Source: Nyssa sinensis (Eukaryota; Streptophyta; Magnoliopsida; Cornales; Nyssaceae). Taken from it: a stretch of DNA of 64,000 nucleotides. The translations under genes and the position numbers were made by a program. The number at the start of each line of letters is the position of its first letter. Within the stretch, counting starts at the first letter, position 1. The notes below the pieces were generated by a model, which did not search any database, was not told the origin of the DNA, and worked only from the letters and a program-made list of their open reading frames with translations. Below are positions 33,293-45,372 of this stretch, piece by piece. The DNA is taken from assembly GCA_008638375.1 (NCBI GenBank), contig CM018052.1:22135571-22199570 (forward strand), given 5' to 3'.

Positions 33293-36200
33293 TGTCACGA
33301 CCCGAAACCCACCTTGTGCGGATCCCGAATCGTGACCGCCGCCCTTCGACCGAGGCCTTAGGGCAAGGCGAAACATAAGCAACGGTATCGAATAGATGTG
33401 CGACACGTGGTTGCGGAAGCGTGAAAAACTTTTTCTTTTCTTTTCTTATTTAAAAAAATTTGCACATCCGTCCGGTACTGCCGCTCTTTGCATTGCGGTA
33501 CTCATGATCATACATTCAGAGCGTAAATACATTCTAAAGTTTTATACACAATACATATTCGTTTGTTCTTCAAAACCTAACTACATAATATACACAACCA
33601 GAAACGACTAACTACTAGTCCGAGTGCTTTTCCACATCCGCTAGTCCTGCAATAACTTCCTACGCCCTTTCACAAAATGAGCATAGATTATACACTTTCT
33701 TGATCAAAGTCAGAGCTTGCCTCCTGACACCTGAAAGGGGGGGTCCGAACAAAGTCCGGGTAAGCTAATCTAAGCTTGTGAGTAATTCGGGCATTTGTCA
33801 TGGGGTTTCAACTGGCAGTGGTTTAGCACATGAAAGTTTATAAAATACTCACTACCAATTGTTCGTATGCTCGGAATACAGAATATATGCATTCTTCATA
33901 AAGATAGCTTTGAACATTTAAAGTATTCAAGCTAAATACACATTTCTTCAATAGAGTATATGCATTTTAAAACATGCATAATCGAAAGAGGTAAAACCTA
34001 CTTTCATGTTTAATAGTATGATTTCAAATGATAGCTTAAAAACATTTATAGTTAATAAGCTAAATACACATTTCTTCAATGGAATCTATGCATTTCAAAG
34101 CATATAAACGTACATAATAAAATGGGGGTAAAAACCTGCTTCCATTTTAAAAGTGTTTGTCATCTTTTCTCTTTGGTTAAGTGGAATCTGTTTCGAACCA
34201 GACTCCCATCTTACTGCAATGCTACAATGGGAGATATCTCACTGCCTGGGGGATTAGATCCTTCTACCGGGCATTTACTGTTGAATCCCGAAGGATTTCA
34301 ACCTTCATGGGGTGCTTATGCACATTTGGATGCCTTTTTAACGAGCATCAAAATACTGCTTCTTCAATAAATGGTTTTTGTTTAAAAACATTTACAATAT
34401 GACTTCTTCAAACATATGCATTTATAGCACTTGAAATATGACTTCTTCAATAGATGCTTTATAAGCATTTTAAATATGACTTCTGAACAAGAACTTCAGA
34501 ATATATAGACATGTCAACTACTTTTAGAGAAGACAGTGATAAAAATTATTCATTGAGCATGTCATATCAAGATTTATAAGAGCAAAATGAATCACGAGAT
34601 ATTTGAATTTAATATTCAATACTTCAACTCTTTTGGAAGTTAAAACTTCTTCAAATCCGTGGAGTTAAATCTCCACTTCAAATGCAGGGTTACTCACCTT
34701 ATACTCCAAGCTCGGCGTTTACTGCGACGCCTTCCTTTTTCCTTTTGTAGTTCCTAGAACAATTCATAAATAACAGTCTCATTAACTTCACATCTACTGC
34801 AATAACACCTGTTGATGCTACTTAGTTCGTATTAGATCCTAACACGATTTCATAATTTCATATGTACTTAATTGACTCGTATTTTTAACCTATAACACAA
34901 TTTAATGTGTTAGGAATTAACTTCATTTTAGCTATACTCTCCTGGTAGCTCCATTAACTTTAAGTTAATTTATTTACTTCATATGTTCTCGTGTCACGTC
35001 TTCTCCTATGTCCTTTCAATGTGTACCGTACCATTTAGTTGGTACTTCGAGCAGTGTACTAATTTATAGCCACTGGACTTATGCTATTCATCAAATTTTA
35101 TGTCTTTTTATTAGACATTTCTTTTTGGTCGAATAGACCCTACCATTGAGTCCGGAACATTGGAGAAAGTCAGTTTAGGCTTTCCTAAAATTTAATTCCG
35201 ACTTTTGTATGTCAAAGGGCAAAATAGTCATTTACCCAATTACGTGCCGTATTTTTCCGTACTTCGTTTCATGTTGTGGATCTCACCATTGGACTCAGAA
35301 GGTCCGAAATAGTAAGAACACACTAATAACTTGTTACTTGCGGACAAGGGGTATTTTGGTCATTTTATCCCTTTACATATCTTTAATTTTCGGAGTTCCA
35401 TTTCGTAAAACGGACCCCGCCATTGGATTTAGAATGTCCAAAATAGTCAGAATCCAATATTGGTTTACTTTATTTGGACTTCATTTACTCTATTTATGGC
35501 CTAAGGGTATTTTTGGAATTTCTTTTATTTAAATATTATTAAGTTATTATTAATTAAATTTCAGCCGGGCCATAGTAGAATTTCCCAAAAGTTTTGGGGT
35601 CAAATTCCAATTTTGAACTTTTCCGGTTTGAACCAGTGGGTTCAGTTTCAATTTAACTGAACCGGTCCGGTTCTCCTTGAACCAATCCGGTTCAACACCT
35701 CATGCTGACGTCATCATGACGTCAGCCCTGATATTTTAAATCTTTACAACATAACCAAAACGTCACCGTTCTCTTAATGCGGTGGACTTGCCCTTTCTTG
35801 ACACGTGTCCCGAGTTAACTCGGGTGACTCGATTCAACAGCGAGTCGACCCGTCGTCTTCCTCCTTCGTTACCCACTGTAACCCTAATTTCCGAAGCTTG
35901 AAAGCTTCATTTTCGAGCTAATCTATTCACCTAAATTCTTCTGTTTTTACACTCATCCATCTCTAGAACATTTCCCAAGAGATTGGCATTCATCTAAGGT
36001 TTTAAAACCAGTTCATGAGTTCGGTTTAACTTTTGATAGCCGAACCTGTAACTACACGTTAAATCCTCATTCCATCACTATTTTTGATGAGGTTTGGCCC
36101 TGTGTGATCCTTATGACATGGGGATTACATACCCATTCTCAAAACTGAGTTTAAAAGTGTAAAACCGAATTTGGGTTCCACGACTTAAACCTGCAACTAA

Positions 36201-36818
36201 TATTTTAGGTTTCATTTCTTGAGTTTTTGGATCGCGGTCTACCATTTTTAAGACCTTGGGATGATCTAGAACAGGTCCTAATACTCGGATTTGGATTTGG
36301 TTTCTCTTATTTCAGACCTGCACCAGAATTTTCTGATTATTGTTCCAACTGAAACTTGACTTTTCTCAGTCGATTCTTGATCATTTCTTGTAATTTCTTT
36401 TGTAGTTTACAGCTTATATTATGCAGAATAAACCCCTACTATTACATGCTTTAAATTTGTACACAATTTAAACAATTTCCAAACGAAATCTTACCTGTTC
36501 AAGTTGCTTACAGTTTCCCACTTTTCTCCTACTTCAGTTCCTATCCTTCAATTTCTTGCTACTGCTTGCACACGTCTCCTCTTCCATTACAAGTTCTCTT
36601 TTCCTTTTATTTCCCCTTCATTTACTCATGCAATCGGTGGCCTTGCCACCTGTTGGTATCCGAATTTGCATGGCACACAGCCATGGCTGCCACCTCCCTT
36701 CTCATCATTATTTTTCACAAGCAGCTCACATGGGAGAGGCATGGAGAGCAGTGCCCACCGTCTCCCTCTCCTCTCAATTGTATTATATTAAATACAATTT
36801 CATTCTTTTGTTTGTAAG

Positions 36819-36849
<31 letters not shown>

Positions 36850-37247
36850 CACCCAACTTTATATTCCTATATAAATAGGTATATATATATATATATGTCT
36901 TATATAATCATATTATATATATAATATGTCTTTATATGAATTTGAATAGTCACTTATTAATTTAACATGCATATTTATGTATGCATATACATCAATATCT
37001 ATATTTCACAATATAAATATATTTATATATTTATATATCCATGTTCACACTTTGATAATCTACCCGACGTAGCAATCTATTTTTGTCACGTCTCAATTCG
37101 AGGTTGGCTTCCAAAATGAAAGTGTACAGTCTCAATGGGATTAATAGAAACAAGTTGGTGATTGAAAACCAACCTTGTTACTTCAGGTTTCAATCACTGG
37201 TTAATATTTAGTGACTTGCTAATTCTTCATCAGGTCGGGGTGTTACA
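33293..37247 (-). mobile_element. Solo-LTR-like element C2 (3.96 kb) nested in C1
   Basis: On the + strand it starts TGTCACGACCCGAAACCCAC and ends GGGGTGTTACA; perfect duplication TGAGG at 33288-33292 and 37248-37252. On the - strand it begins TGTAACACCCCGACC and ends GGGTCGTGACA, the family consensus. Its first ~200 bp closely match element D1, so both belong to one subfamily. It contains three ~140-bp modules (near 35143, 35286, 35420) and paired TGACGTCA sites at 35706-35713 and 35717-35724. It lies opposite to its host C1 and is the deepest insertion in the window (gene, LINE, Copia-2, C1, C2). Confidence 0.88.
36818..36847. repeat. (TA)n microsatellite in C2
   Basis: An AT dinucleotide run, followed by further AT-rich tracts to about 37040. 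Confidence 0.9.
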
Positions 37248-39667
37248 TGAGGCTTGTATATAATTAGAGGGTCTAAACAAGCATGAAATATAGAATTTAT
37301 TGCAAAAAGAATGAGGTTAAAAGGTTGAGAAACCATAGAGAAATTTGGAGTTGCAGGTTCGGGAGGATAATCGGGTTCCATGAATCTTACGTTTAAAACT
37401 TGTTTTAAAGTTTATGAAAATGGTCCTTATACGTGCAGAAAACTGTTAGAAATAATTAGAGGCCAAAACAGTGAACAAAACGTTACGAAATAGAAAATCG
37501 ATCTTGGCCGGAGATTCGGCCGGAAATGTTCAACCCCTATTTCGTGAAGAATTGAAGGGTTACATTGAAAAATAAAGTTAGAAATATAATCTACATGGAA
37601 AATAGAAAAGATTGACATTCAAAACGGCTTAGAAAATGATTGAAAATGAGTCACCGTCGCCGGAGAAGGTGGCTGTGCACTGCCGGAACCCTACCGGAGC
37701 AGTGGGGAAGAAGACCGGAAAAGCGTGGGGGCTATCGGGTCAAAACTGGGACGGATCCGGGTTCGGATCGGGTCGGTACCCGACCGGATATGAAACGGGA
37801 CCGAAACTGTGTCGTTTGGCTTTTTAATTTAAAAGGGTTTTGGGCTGTTTGGTTGCAGGGACAATAAATAGAAATGGGGTTTGGGGATTATCCAAACCAC
37901 GGATAATGATAGGGACTGGATTATTGAAATCCGGTTCTTGAATGAAATTGAACCGTTTGGTTCAAGAGAAGGACTGACCGATTTAGGGTTTTTAGGTCTG
38001 AACCAACTGGTTCAGACCGCAGCTTCTGGAATTTATGAACCGGCCCCAAATGTTTTGAAAAATTTCACTGTTGCCCAAGTATAAAAATTAATTAAATATT
38101 AATTTTTACAATAATGCCCCTATTTCAAAATTGGGTCAAACGAAGTCCAAACGATACAAATGAATAGTCAAAACCTATTATCTCGGACGTTCTGAGTCTA
38201 ATGGTGGGGTCTGTTTTACGAGACGGAACCCCGAAGGATAAAATACCGAAAAAGTGCAAAATGACTATTTTGCCCTTTTTAGTACAAAAGTCCAAATGGA
38301 ATTCTGCGAAAGCCTAAACCGACTTTCTTCGGCGTTCCGGACTCAATGGTAAAGTCTAAAATAGTATTTGAAATACTTATGATAGAAAGGCATAAAATTT
38401 GATAAATAGAATCTATTCTAAAACGTATTCACTGTTATATAGGAAACTCGAAAGGCAAGGGTATACTCACGGATTTCTGAGATAGAATCACGATAGAGGT
38501 AAGTGGATCACTTTCTCTTCCATGTGGTGTTTCTAAAGCCAAGTTTATTCTTTACTGCCAAACTTGTACTCTTGAAAGTACTTCATGTTATTGCTATCCA
38601 CAATGTGATATTGTTCTATCTTGTGGACATTGATTGACTATTGTACTATTGTTATCATATTGAACCATGCCTTAAAAGGTTTACTGTTATGCTTTACTGT
38701 GTACATGATATTCCATTTTTATACTCCTTATGGAATCACAAGTGATCATGCTATGTTTATAAATGCTGGAATTGTGCTCAGTCACAATATCCATCCGATG
38801 CTTCTGTGACGAACTAGTCCGTGAACGGACGTGTGGCAAAAGATGTGAGTTTAACTGAGAGGTATGTCGGGCCTCGAATTACGAAGAGGGACTGCCATTC
38901 CCTGCTACAGATTATAAGCATCTCCATTGGATTATTGTTATGGATATATTGTTGAATGGTTACTGTTCCTTATGGATTACTGTTTCTTATGGATTATCTT
39001 ACGTTGTTCATTGGTTTGATTGTAATCGATTTATTGTGGCAGTACTTTTATTGTGACAGGTTATTGTTGAGAAACCCTATCACTGCTCATTCATTACTCT
39101 TGATTGTATATTGTGACCCCACCATCTATTGGCCATCATGGCAACCGTTCTCATTGGCTATCACAGCATCTTACTTCTTATGACTGGCTATCATATTTTT
39201 ATTCATGGATTCATGTTCTTTATAATCATCGATACCAGTGTCGGAGATCTGGTTTACTTGCTGAGCTTCATAGCTCATTCCACCCCACTTACCCCCCATT
39301 TCAGGTGATGACGCTGCGAGACCCCAGTAGGAGTCTGAGAGCGTAGGGGGACATTTTGAAGCACTGTATCAGTCTATGTTAGTTCTCCCATGTATTCACC
39401 ACCCCGGGTGCTGGTTACGTTTAGTTCTCATTTTATTTTATGTAGAACTATGTCATGTATTTAATAGACTTCCGCTGTTTAATTTGTTTAAAAGAGACTT
39501 CCGCTGGATTACTGTAATTGATAAAGACTTCCGCTGTTCATTGTTAAAATTTTTAGCACATTGCATATTAGTACTATGATACAGGAATGCAAAAAGTAGG
39601 GACGGCCTTCTGGTCGGCCCCGCGACACGAGATCTGCATAGGGTGGATTTCGGGTCGTGACAAGATT

Positions 39668-40372
39668 TATGTTTCAATGGATAAAACCATGTAAACCTAC
39701 TAAAATCATCAACAAATGACACATAGTATGTAAAGTTATCAAAGGAAGTGTGTGGGGCTGGCCCCCACAAGTCATTATGAACTAATTGTAGTGAAGTAGT
39801 AGAGACTTTAGTGGATAGAGGAAAAGGCTGTTTGGTGAGGCAGTGTTGGCTTTAGTGGAGCAGAGTCTTTTGGAGCAGTAATTGAAGCAGATGAGAGAAT
39901 TGATTGTAAAGTATCTGTAGAGGGGTGGCCCAATCTGTCATGCCATAGCATAGTTGAGACCTGTTTGCCTAAGTATGCAGTATGGGGGTTGTTTGAAGAC
40001 TTATTCCTTTGTAGAGGACTGTGATTGGCACAATGTTTATTGTAGTGCTAAAAATAAAGTTTTGTTTGTGGTGAGTGAGCTGGATGTTTGATGATGGCAG
40101 GCTGGCAATGGATATAAGCCATGATTTGAGGGTCATTGGAAGAGGAGCTATTTGCTAGCTTTGTCCTGTATTTAAAACATATCAGAGTAAAATATGAATC
40201 TACAGTGATTGTCCTTACAGAACTAATGAACTAACAGTAGATTAGTGGCCATAGAAGGTACGCAGAGAGCATTGTTCAATCTGAAAGTATGATCATTGGC
40301 TTGAATAGAGGACTAACCACAGTGGGATATGTAAAGGGCTTGACCATTGGTTACTGTGATATTGTCATCTCC
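39668..40372 (-). pseudogene. Copia-2 integrase N-terminal part
   Basis: On the - strand the core begins before GPAPHTSFDNFTYYVSFVDD and FSRFTWFYPLKHKS, continuing at 32458. Between 39780 and 40370 the GAG-pre-integrase region is present in decayed form, with several stops. The duplicated AGATT at 39663-39667 marks the C1 insertion. Confidence 0.8.
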
Positions 40373-40894
40373 TTAGTACTCAACTAGAAAGTTAAGATTG
40401 GCTAGATCAGCAGTAATGTGGTTGGTAGCTCTTGTATCTGTGTACCAATAATTTAGATTGGTGAGGGAACTATCATATCCAGTGTTGTAGGCTGCAGACA
40501 TGGTAGTTAGTTGGGGTGAGGGATGTTTCCCTTGGTATGAAAAATCCAATCTATGGTAGCAATCCAGTGCACTGTGGCCATTTTTGTTGCAGATTTGACA
40601 AACAACAGGTTGTGAGTTGTTTGATCTTTGATTGGACTGTTGTGGTTGTTTTGTGTGAAACAAAGGATTGGATTGGCCAAAATTTGGTGAATGGAATCTA
40701 CCAAAGGAGTTCATTCTTCCTCCTCTATTGTTGAACCTACCTCTCCCTCTGCCTCTGCTAGAGGAATTGAATGGAAAACCTCTGTTAGATGAGAAGTTGG
40801 GTCTATAGTTGGAGGCCATCATGGCTTTAGGGAATGGAGAGGTGTGGTTTTGTTTATGGACAGATTCAATTGTCTGCTCCTCAATGTTCAACAT
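40373..40894 (-). pseudogene. Copia-2 gag C-terminus and protease
   Basis: An open 174-codon - strand frame. An Arg/Gly-rich stretch (SSSRGRGRGRFNNRGGRM) precedes the zinc knuckle CQICNKNGHSALDC (CX2CX4HX4C). The protease motif YWYTDTRATNHIT follows, in which the usual Asp-Ser/Thr-Gly is Asp-Thr-Arg. That substitution would inactivate the protease. The frame ends at a TAG at 40376 area after FLVEY. Confidence 0.9.
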
Positions 40895-41594
40895 TGTATA
40901 AACTTCTTCAAGTGTAATATTTTCAGATCTTGTTCTTATTGAGGTCTTGAAGGCATTGTACTATTGAGGCAATCCTTTCAAGACATAGATCAAGATTTCC
41001 TCATCCTTTATCAAGATAGATATAGAAGCTAGGCTATCTCTAGCTTGTTTGATTTTTTGAATGTACGAGTCTATAGAATCCTTACCTTTGGAGATGTTAT
41101 GTAAGGCAGATTTGAGTTGGAGTATATTAGACCTGGTTGATGCAAAGAATCTCTTCTCTAAGGCTAGCCAAGCTTCTCTGGATGTTGAATATCATATGAC
41201 ATAAGAGACTGCAGTTTGAGATAGGGTGGCATTGAGTAGAGTCATGAGAGCTTGGTCTTGAGTATTCCAGATCTGATAGTCTGGATTGATTTGAGCAATT
41301 CCAGCACCTCTTTCATCTTGAATGAATTTGTTTGGACATGGATATGTGCCATCAATGTAGCCGATAAGAGAATGTGCTTTTAGGATGGATGAGATTTGAG
41401 ATTTCCAAGCAACATAATTGCTGGAATCCAGCCTTGTAGTAATTAGATTACAGATATTGGAGAGGAGGAAGATTGGGAGTTGCAGAGGTTGAGCTTGCTA
41501 AATTTGTGTTCGAATTTGGAGTAGTAATAGCATAAGGAGCAAATTTTATGGATCTTTTCTTGAGACGTAGGTCTTGACAGTGGCTCTGATACCA
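40895..41594 (-). pseudogene. Copia-2 gag N-terminal region
   Basis: Decayed UBN2-type copia gag on the - strand. Recognisable pieces are WLALEKRFFASTRS-like sequence near 41150, SALHNISKGKDSIDSYIQKI near 41090, and DEEILIYVLKGLPQ*YNAF near 40960. Stops occur in several places. Primer site TGGTATCAGAGCC (- strand) is at 41582-41594, directly beside the 5' LTR. Confidence 0.75.
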
Positions 41595-41891
41595 TGAAGA
41601 CACAGGGAGAATCAAATATAATCAATGGTGAACTTGTTCACTATTGATACAGAGAGATAGAGAGAGTTGGAGAGGAAGAGCAGTTCAAAGATTTTAGAGA
41701 GGGAAAAATCTACTTCTTCGTTAATTACTTCTTGCATCTCTTCACACATTATTTCGTCACACTATATATATATGTATATGTATCAGTAACAGAATCTGAT
41801 TTGTTACAATCTGTTACAAGTTGTTGCAACCAGCTGGATTCAGTTGGAATTAGTTGTGTTGTTGCTTTGCTAAGAGCAGGATTGGTTAACA
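41595..41891 (-). repeat. Copia-2 5' LTR
   Basis: 297 bp on the + strand from TGAAGACACAGGG to GATTGGTTAACA. The palindrome seen in the 3' LTR is kept at 41621-41648 with a single mismatch. Followed by the CCTGG duplicate (41892-41896). Confidence 0.93.
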
Positions 41892-41896
41892 CCTGG

Positions 41897-42455
41897 TTCC
41901 CAAACCCCTAGATAATTTATTGGTGGTTGATTTAGACCAGCATACAAGGTGTAGTTTTTTCTTTGATTCGTAGTCTCCCCAGAGAAAACCATATTGAATT
42001 TTATCAAATTGCTTCATTGTTTTTGGCATTTTGAATAAAGAGATGTAATATATGGGGAAACATTATAGAACTGATTTGATGAGTGTAATCCTCCCACCAA
42101 AAGAAAGATATCTCCTTTTTCCAAAAAGCAAGCTTATTTTAAAATTGTCAACAACTGGACACCAAGTTTTCTTTAGCCCAGGACTTGCCCCTAGAGGGAG
42201 ACCAAGATATATATTTGAGAGCAAAATTATGATGAGAACATCTGAGAAAATAAGCCATTTGAGCCAGAAAAGAATCAGGAACTCTAACCCCGCAAACCAT
42301 AATTTTTTGAAAATTTATCCTTAAACCAGAAACCAATTCAAAATATCTTAGAATTCTCATTACATGAAGAATTTCATCTCTGTTAACTTCACAAAAAACT
42401 AGGGTGTCATCTGCCAATTGAAGGTGAGTTACACTGAACCTACCTTGGCCCATTG
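41897..42455 (-). mobile_element. LINE, middle piece (RT catalytic core)
   Basis: On the - strand: MGQGRFSVTHLQLADDTLVF carries the ADD box of the reverse transcriptase, followed by LRYFELVSGLRINFQK. The segment lies between the Copia-2 and Copia-3 target sites. At its right edge the frame continues from 57584 across CATTG (KGVS|MGQGR), at its left edge into 26310 across CCTGG (GLGTRNLRIM). Small shifts and stops are present around 42150. Confidence 0.9.
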
Positions 42456-42887
42456 TGATGGAAAGATATATAAAAATTGGGTGTGAACCCAGTTACCTTT
42501 TACAATCGAGTTCGCGGAAGCGAAAGATCTTTGCTTGTGTTACGGCTTTTTGATGACCACTGGATCCCCACGGATGGAACTCTTTCATTAATAGAATGGC
42601 TACAATACGAGTCTTCTATGTCTTTCCACAATCCAAATCCAGAGACGTAGATGGTAACCTCAAAAGAATCTCAAAGAGAACTTGGGAGACAAGAGAGTTT
42701 CACGATAACCAAAATCTTTTTCCACACTTATCCCGCAAGCAAAACACACGATAAATAGCTGTGTTGGTTCAAATTCAAAACCAAATCGATAATGATAAGA
42801 GTTTTAATCTTATCACAACTCTCATTCAAACTTTGTGGATGCCCCAATGGCTATGGGTTCGGATCCAACCCGAACCAATATCTAATA
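42456..42887 (-). repeat. Copia-3 3' LTR
   Basis: On the + strand from TGATGGAAAGATATATAAAA to ACCAATATCTAATA; the terminal TGTTGG of the - strand reading has mutated to TATTAG. The likely polypurine tract is GATAAGTGGGAAC on the - strand (42888-42900). Confidence 0.92.
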
Positions 42888-42900
42888 GTTCCCACTTATC

Positions 42901-44039
42901 CACTAAGGGTGAGTGCTAAGTCCTTTACATCACCTTTGACATACAGGAAATGGATCGTGCAACAAGACAAGAAAGATCGGGGTAGGAGTACTATATCAAG
43001 CTACCATCACACCAATATAGTACGTCACTACAAACAAATAAATGATATCGTCTATGCCCCAGACTATTCTGTTACACTAGATTTAACATCCGTTATCCCT
43101 CGCGAGAACTAATCTCGGTGCGATGCATGGACCATCTAATCTCTATTTTACTCATGATCATATCGATAGACACAGAAACCGACACGATCGCCTGGGCAAT
43201 GAGTCACAACACAATAGTGTATTACAGAACCGTATTCCCTAACTACTCACGTTAATCCAATTGAACTCAATTGTTTTCCTAGACATGCCCCGCCGAACCG
43301 CATCAATCATGATCCTTTAGCAACATGCTAAAGTAGCAACAACAAGCTCTCTCTCTTCATAATGTAGTCTTAAGTGACAAAGGGCATAGTGGAACTCAAA
43401 ATGGTTCTTAGAGCTCACACAATGACGAAGTAGGGATACATTCAGTCACTCTCTTTATTAAAGGTCACATTAACAGCACATACAATATCTAATGTATGCT
43501 ACGACGTAGCTCCCACTCAATTAGGCTTGTCAATCTCAATATCATAAAAATAAGAATAAACATTGTACAAATATTAGTCTAGTCACTATCTAGCACCCGT
43601 CACTATCTCAGCGCCCCTCATCACTATCTTAATGCCTAACCCGAACACTCCAACCCAGTCGCTGTCCAAGCGTCCTTCTAAAGGTTCACATTCAGCTTAC
43701 TTCAAGCTACATGAGGTGTGTGGTCAACCTTCATGCTCAATTCTTTAAAAAGAAATCTCATCCTGACTCAATTAAGGCGACATATATGAAAAAATGAATT
43801 CTCCCACAAGCCAAGAATTCAATGTCTCATCTTGCTCGCTATTCAAGTGCCAATGTGATTGCTCATGTAAAAGAGCCAATCAAAGCTTGTTGACATCTTT
43901 TAGAAATGTATGCTTGCACAATATTCATCTCAATATGAATAAAACCATAATATGAATCAAAAATCATATATATATATATATATATAAGACAATGTCAATA
44001 TGGTGTCCAGTATATCATATCCTAACTAAACCCAAACTC
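42901..44039 (-). other. Copia-3 3' untranslated region
   Basis: About 1.1 kb between the pol stop and the 3' LTR. One 106-codon + strand frame (42792-43112) has no recognisable domain and starts inside the LTR, so I treat it as chance. An AT microsatellite lies at 43968-43985. Confidence 0.6.
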
Positions 44040-44820
44040 TTGACATGTGATGTAAAAACATTTCTAGGGATGGGTTTGGTCAATAGGTCTGCAACCATCT
44101 TGTCTGTAGATATATGCCTTAAGACCACCTCCCCTTGTGCAACCATATCTCAAATGTAGTGAAAATGTATATCAATGTGTTTGGTCCTCCCATGGTACTT
44201 GCGATCCTTTGCATATGACAAAGCTGCCATACTATCACAATAAATGACCACAACATCCTACCCACATGGCGCTATGTCAAGGCACTGTAAGAATTTCTTT
44301 AACCAAACTGCCTCATGTACTGCTAACGAACAAGCTACATACTCAAACTCTATCGTGGACAATGCTACACAATTCTGTTTCTTGTTGCACCAAGAAACAA
44401 TTCTTTCACTAAGAAGGAATGCATAACCGGAAGTGAACTTGCGCTCATCCCAGCCACCAGCCCAGTCTGTATCCTTTCAATCTCAAATCCCTACCTTTGT
44501 AACACAGTATAAGATCAGTGGCACCCTGAAGATATCAAAAACTCCTCTTTACCGCTTTCCAATGAGCTAATCCAGGATTACTTTGGAATCGACTGACTAA
44601 TCCAACTGCGAAGCTAATGTCTGGTCGAGTACACAACATAGCATACGTCAGACTACCAACTGCATTCGCATAAGGAACTTTAGACATCTGGTTCTTCTCT
44701 TCAACTGTCTTAGGGAATTGGCCAAGATGTAAGTCGCATCCTTTCTCTATAAGAGTGTTTATGGGATTGGAGTGATTCATATGGAAACGCTCAAAGACTC
44801 TCTTAATGTAGGTCTCTTAA
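44040..44820 (-). pseudogene. Copia-3 RNase H
   Basis: On the - strand: VPYANAVGSLTYAMLCTRPD, DISFAVGLVSRFQSNPGLAH, then a decayed DTDWAGGWDERK stretch (Asp), IVSWCNKKQNCVALSTIEFE (Glu), IYCDSMAALSYAKDRK, TKHIDIHFHYI and LLTKPIPRNVF. Several stops (near 44530, 44490, 44260). Confidence 0.88.
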
Positions 44821-45372
44821 GATAAGCTAAGTAGCCTCTTTGATCGATATCTTAGGATCTTCACTCCTAAAATATTGTGTGCTTCGCCCATGTCCTTCAT
44901 CTCAAAAGTAGAGGACAACCACTCTTTAGTGGCGACTATCTCCTTTAAGTTATTTCCAGCAAGTAAAATTTTGTCAACATACAATGTAAGGATAATAAAA
45001 CTTTCCTTGGACCGTTTTACATATACATAGTGGTCTTCTCTATCATCTCAAAACCATGAGATATTATGGCTTTATAAAACCTCACATACCACTGTCTAGA
45101 AGATTGTTTGAGACGATAAATAGAATGTTTGAGACGGCAGACTTTGTGCTTTTGTCTTTTGACTTCAAAACCCTTTAGTTGAGTCATATAGATCTCTTCT
45201 TCCAGTTCTACATTGAGAAATGCAGTCTTAACGTCTATTTGAAAAAGTTCCAAATCCATATGCGCGACAATTGCTAGGATAAAGAGAATAGAGGCAAACC
45301 TCAGCACTAGGGAGAATGACTCTTTATAGTCTATACCCTCCTTTTAGGTATAACCTTTCGCCACAATATGCG
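44821..45372 (-). pseudogene. Copia-3 reverse transcriptase, C-terminal part
   Basis: On the - strand from the D1 junction: HIVAKGYT*KEGIDYKESFS, then LFQIDVKTAFLNVELEEEIY, CRLKHSIYRLKQSSRQWYVR and, after a stop, the ILTLYVDKILLAGN region at 44990-44960, where Lys replaces the second catalytic Asp of YVDD. Continues upstream at 52711. Confidence 0.88.

Larger units (their letters stand above)
32464..39662 (+). mobile_element. Solo-LTR-like element C1 (3.24 kb) in Copia-2 integrase, split by C2
   Basis: It starts TGTGATATCCCGACCCGGG and ends CGGGTCGTGACA; duplication AGATT at 32459-32463 and 39663-39667. Its own sequence is 32464-33292 plus 37253-39662, and orientation is the same as element A. 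Removing it restores the Copia-2 integrase frame (WFYPLKHKSDLFITF). It carries ~145-bp modules ('gagtctaatggtggggtc' near 38199 and 'actcaatggtaaagtc' near 38344), TG/GT and AT microsatellites (about 32780-32990), and no gag-pol. Confidence 0.88.
26311..41891 (-). mobile_element. Copia-2: Ty1/copia element in the LINE, carrying two further insertions
   Basis: LTRs at 26311-26627 (3' LTR) and 41595-41891 (5' LTR), duplication CCTGG (26306-26310 and 41892-41896), a tRNA-iMet-type primer site next to the right LTR and a polypurine tract next to the left one. On the - strand the order is gag, protease, integrase, RT, RNase H. Motifs look closest to the Ale/Retrofit group, a tentative assignment. 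It is interrupted by solo-LTR-like elements at 27516-30816 and 32464-39662; without them it is about 5.1 kb. The LTRs are roughly 90% identical by eye, apart from microsatellite length and a 12-bp gap. Confidence 0.93.

Noticed and set aside
36504..36924. Overlapping frames near a TA repeat in C2 that look secreted or membrane-like
   Set aside because: Hydrophobicity comes from T-rich sequence; three frames are open at once and none has a domain.
42792..43112. 106-codon + strand frame next to the Copia-3 3' LTR
   Set aside because: Starts inside the LTR, no domain, opposite to the element.
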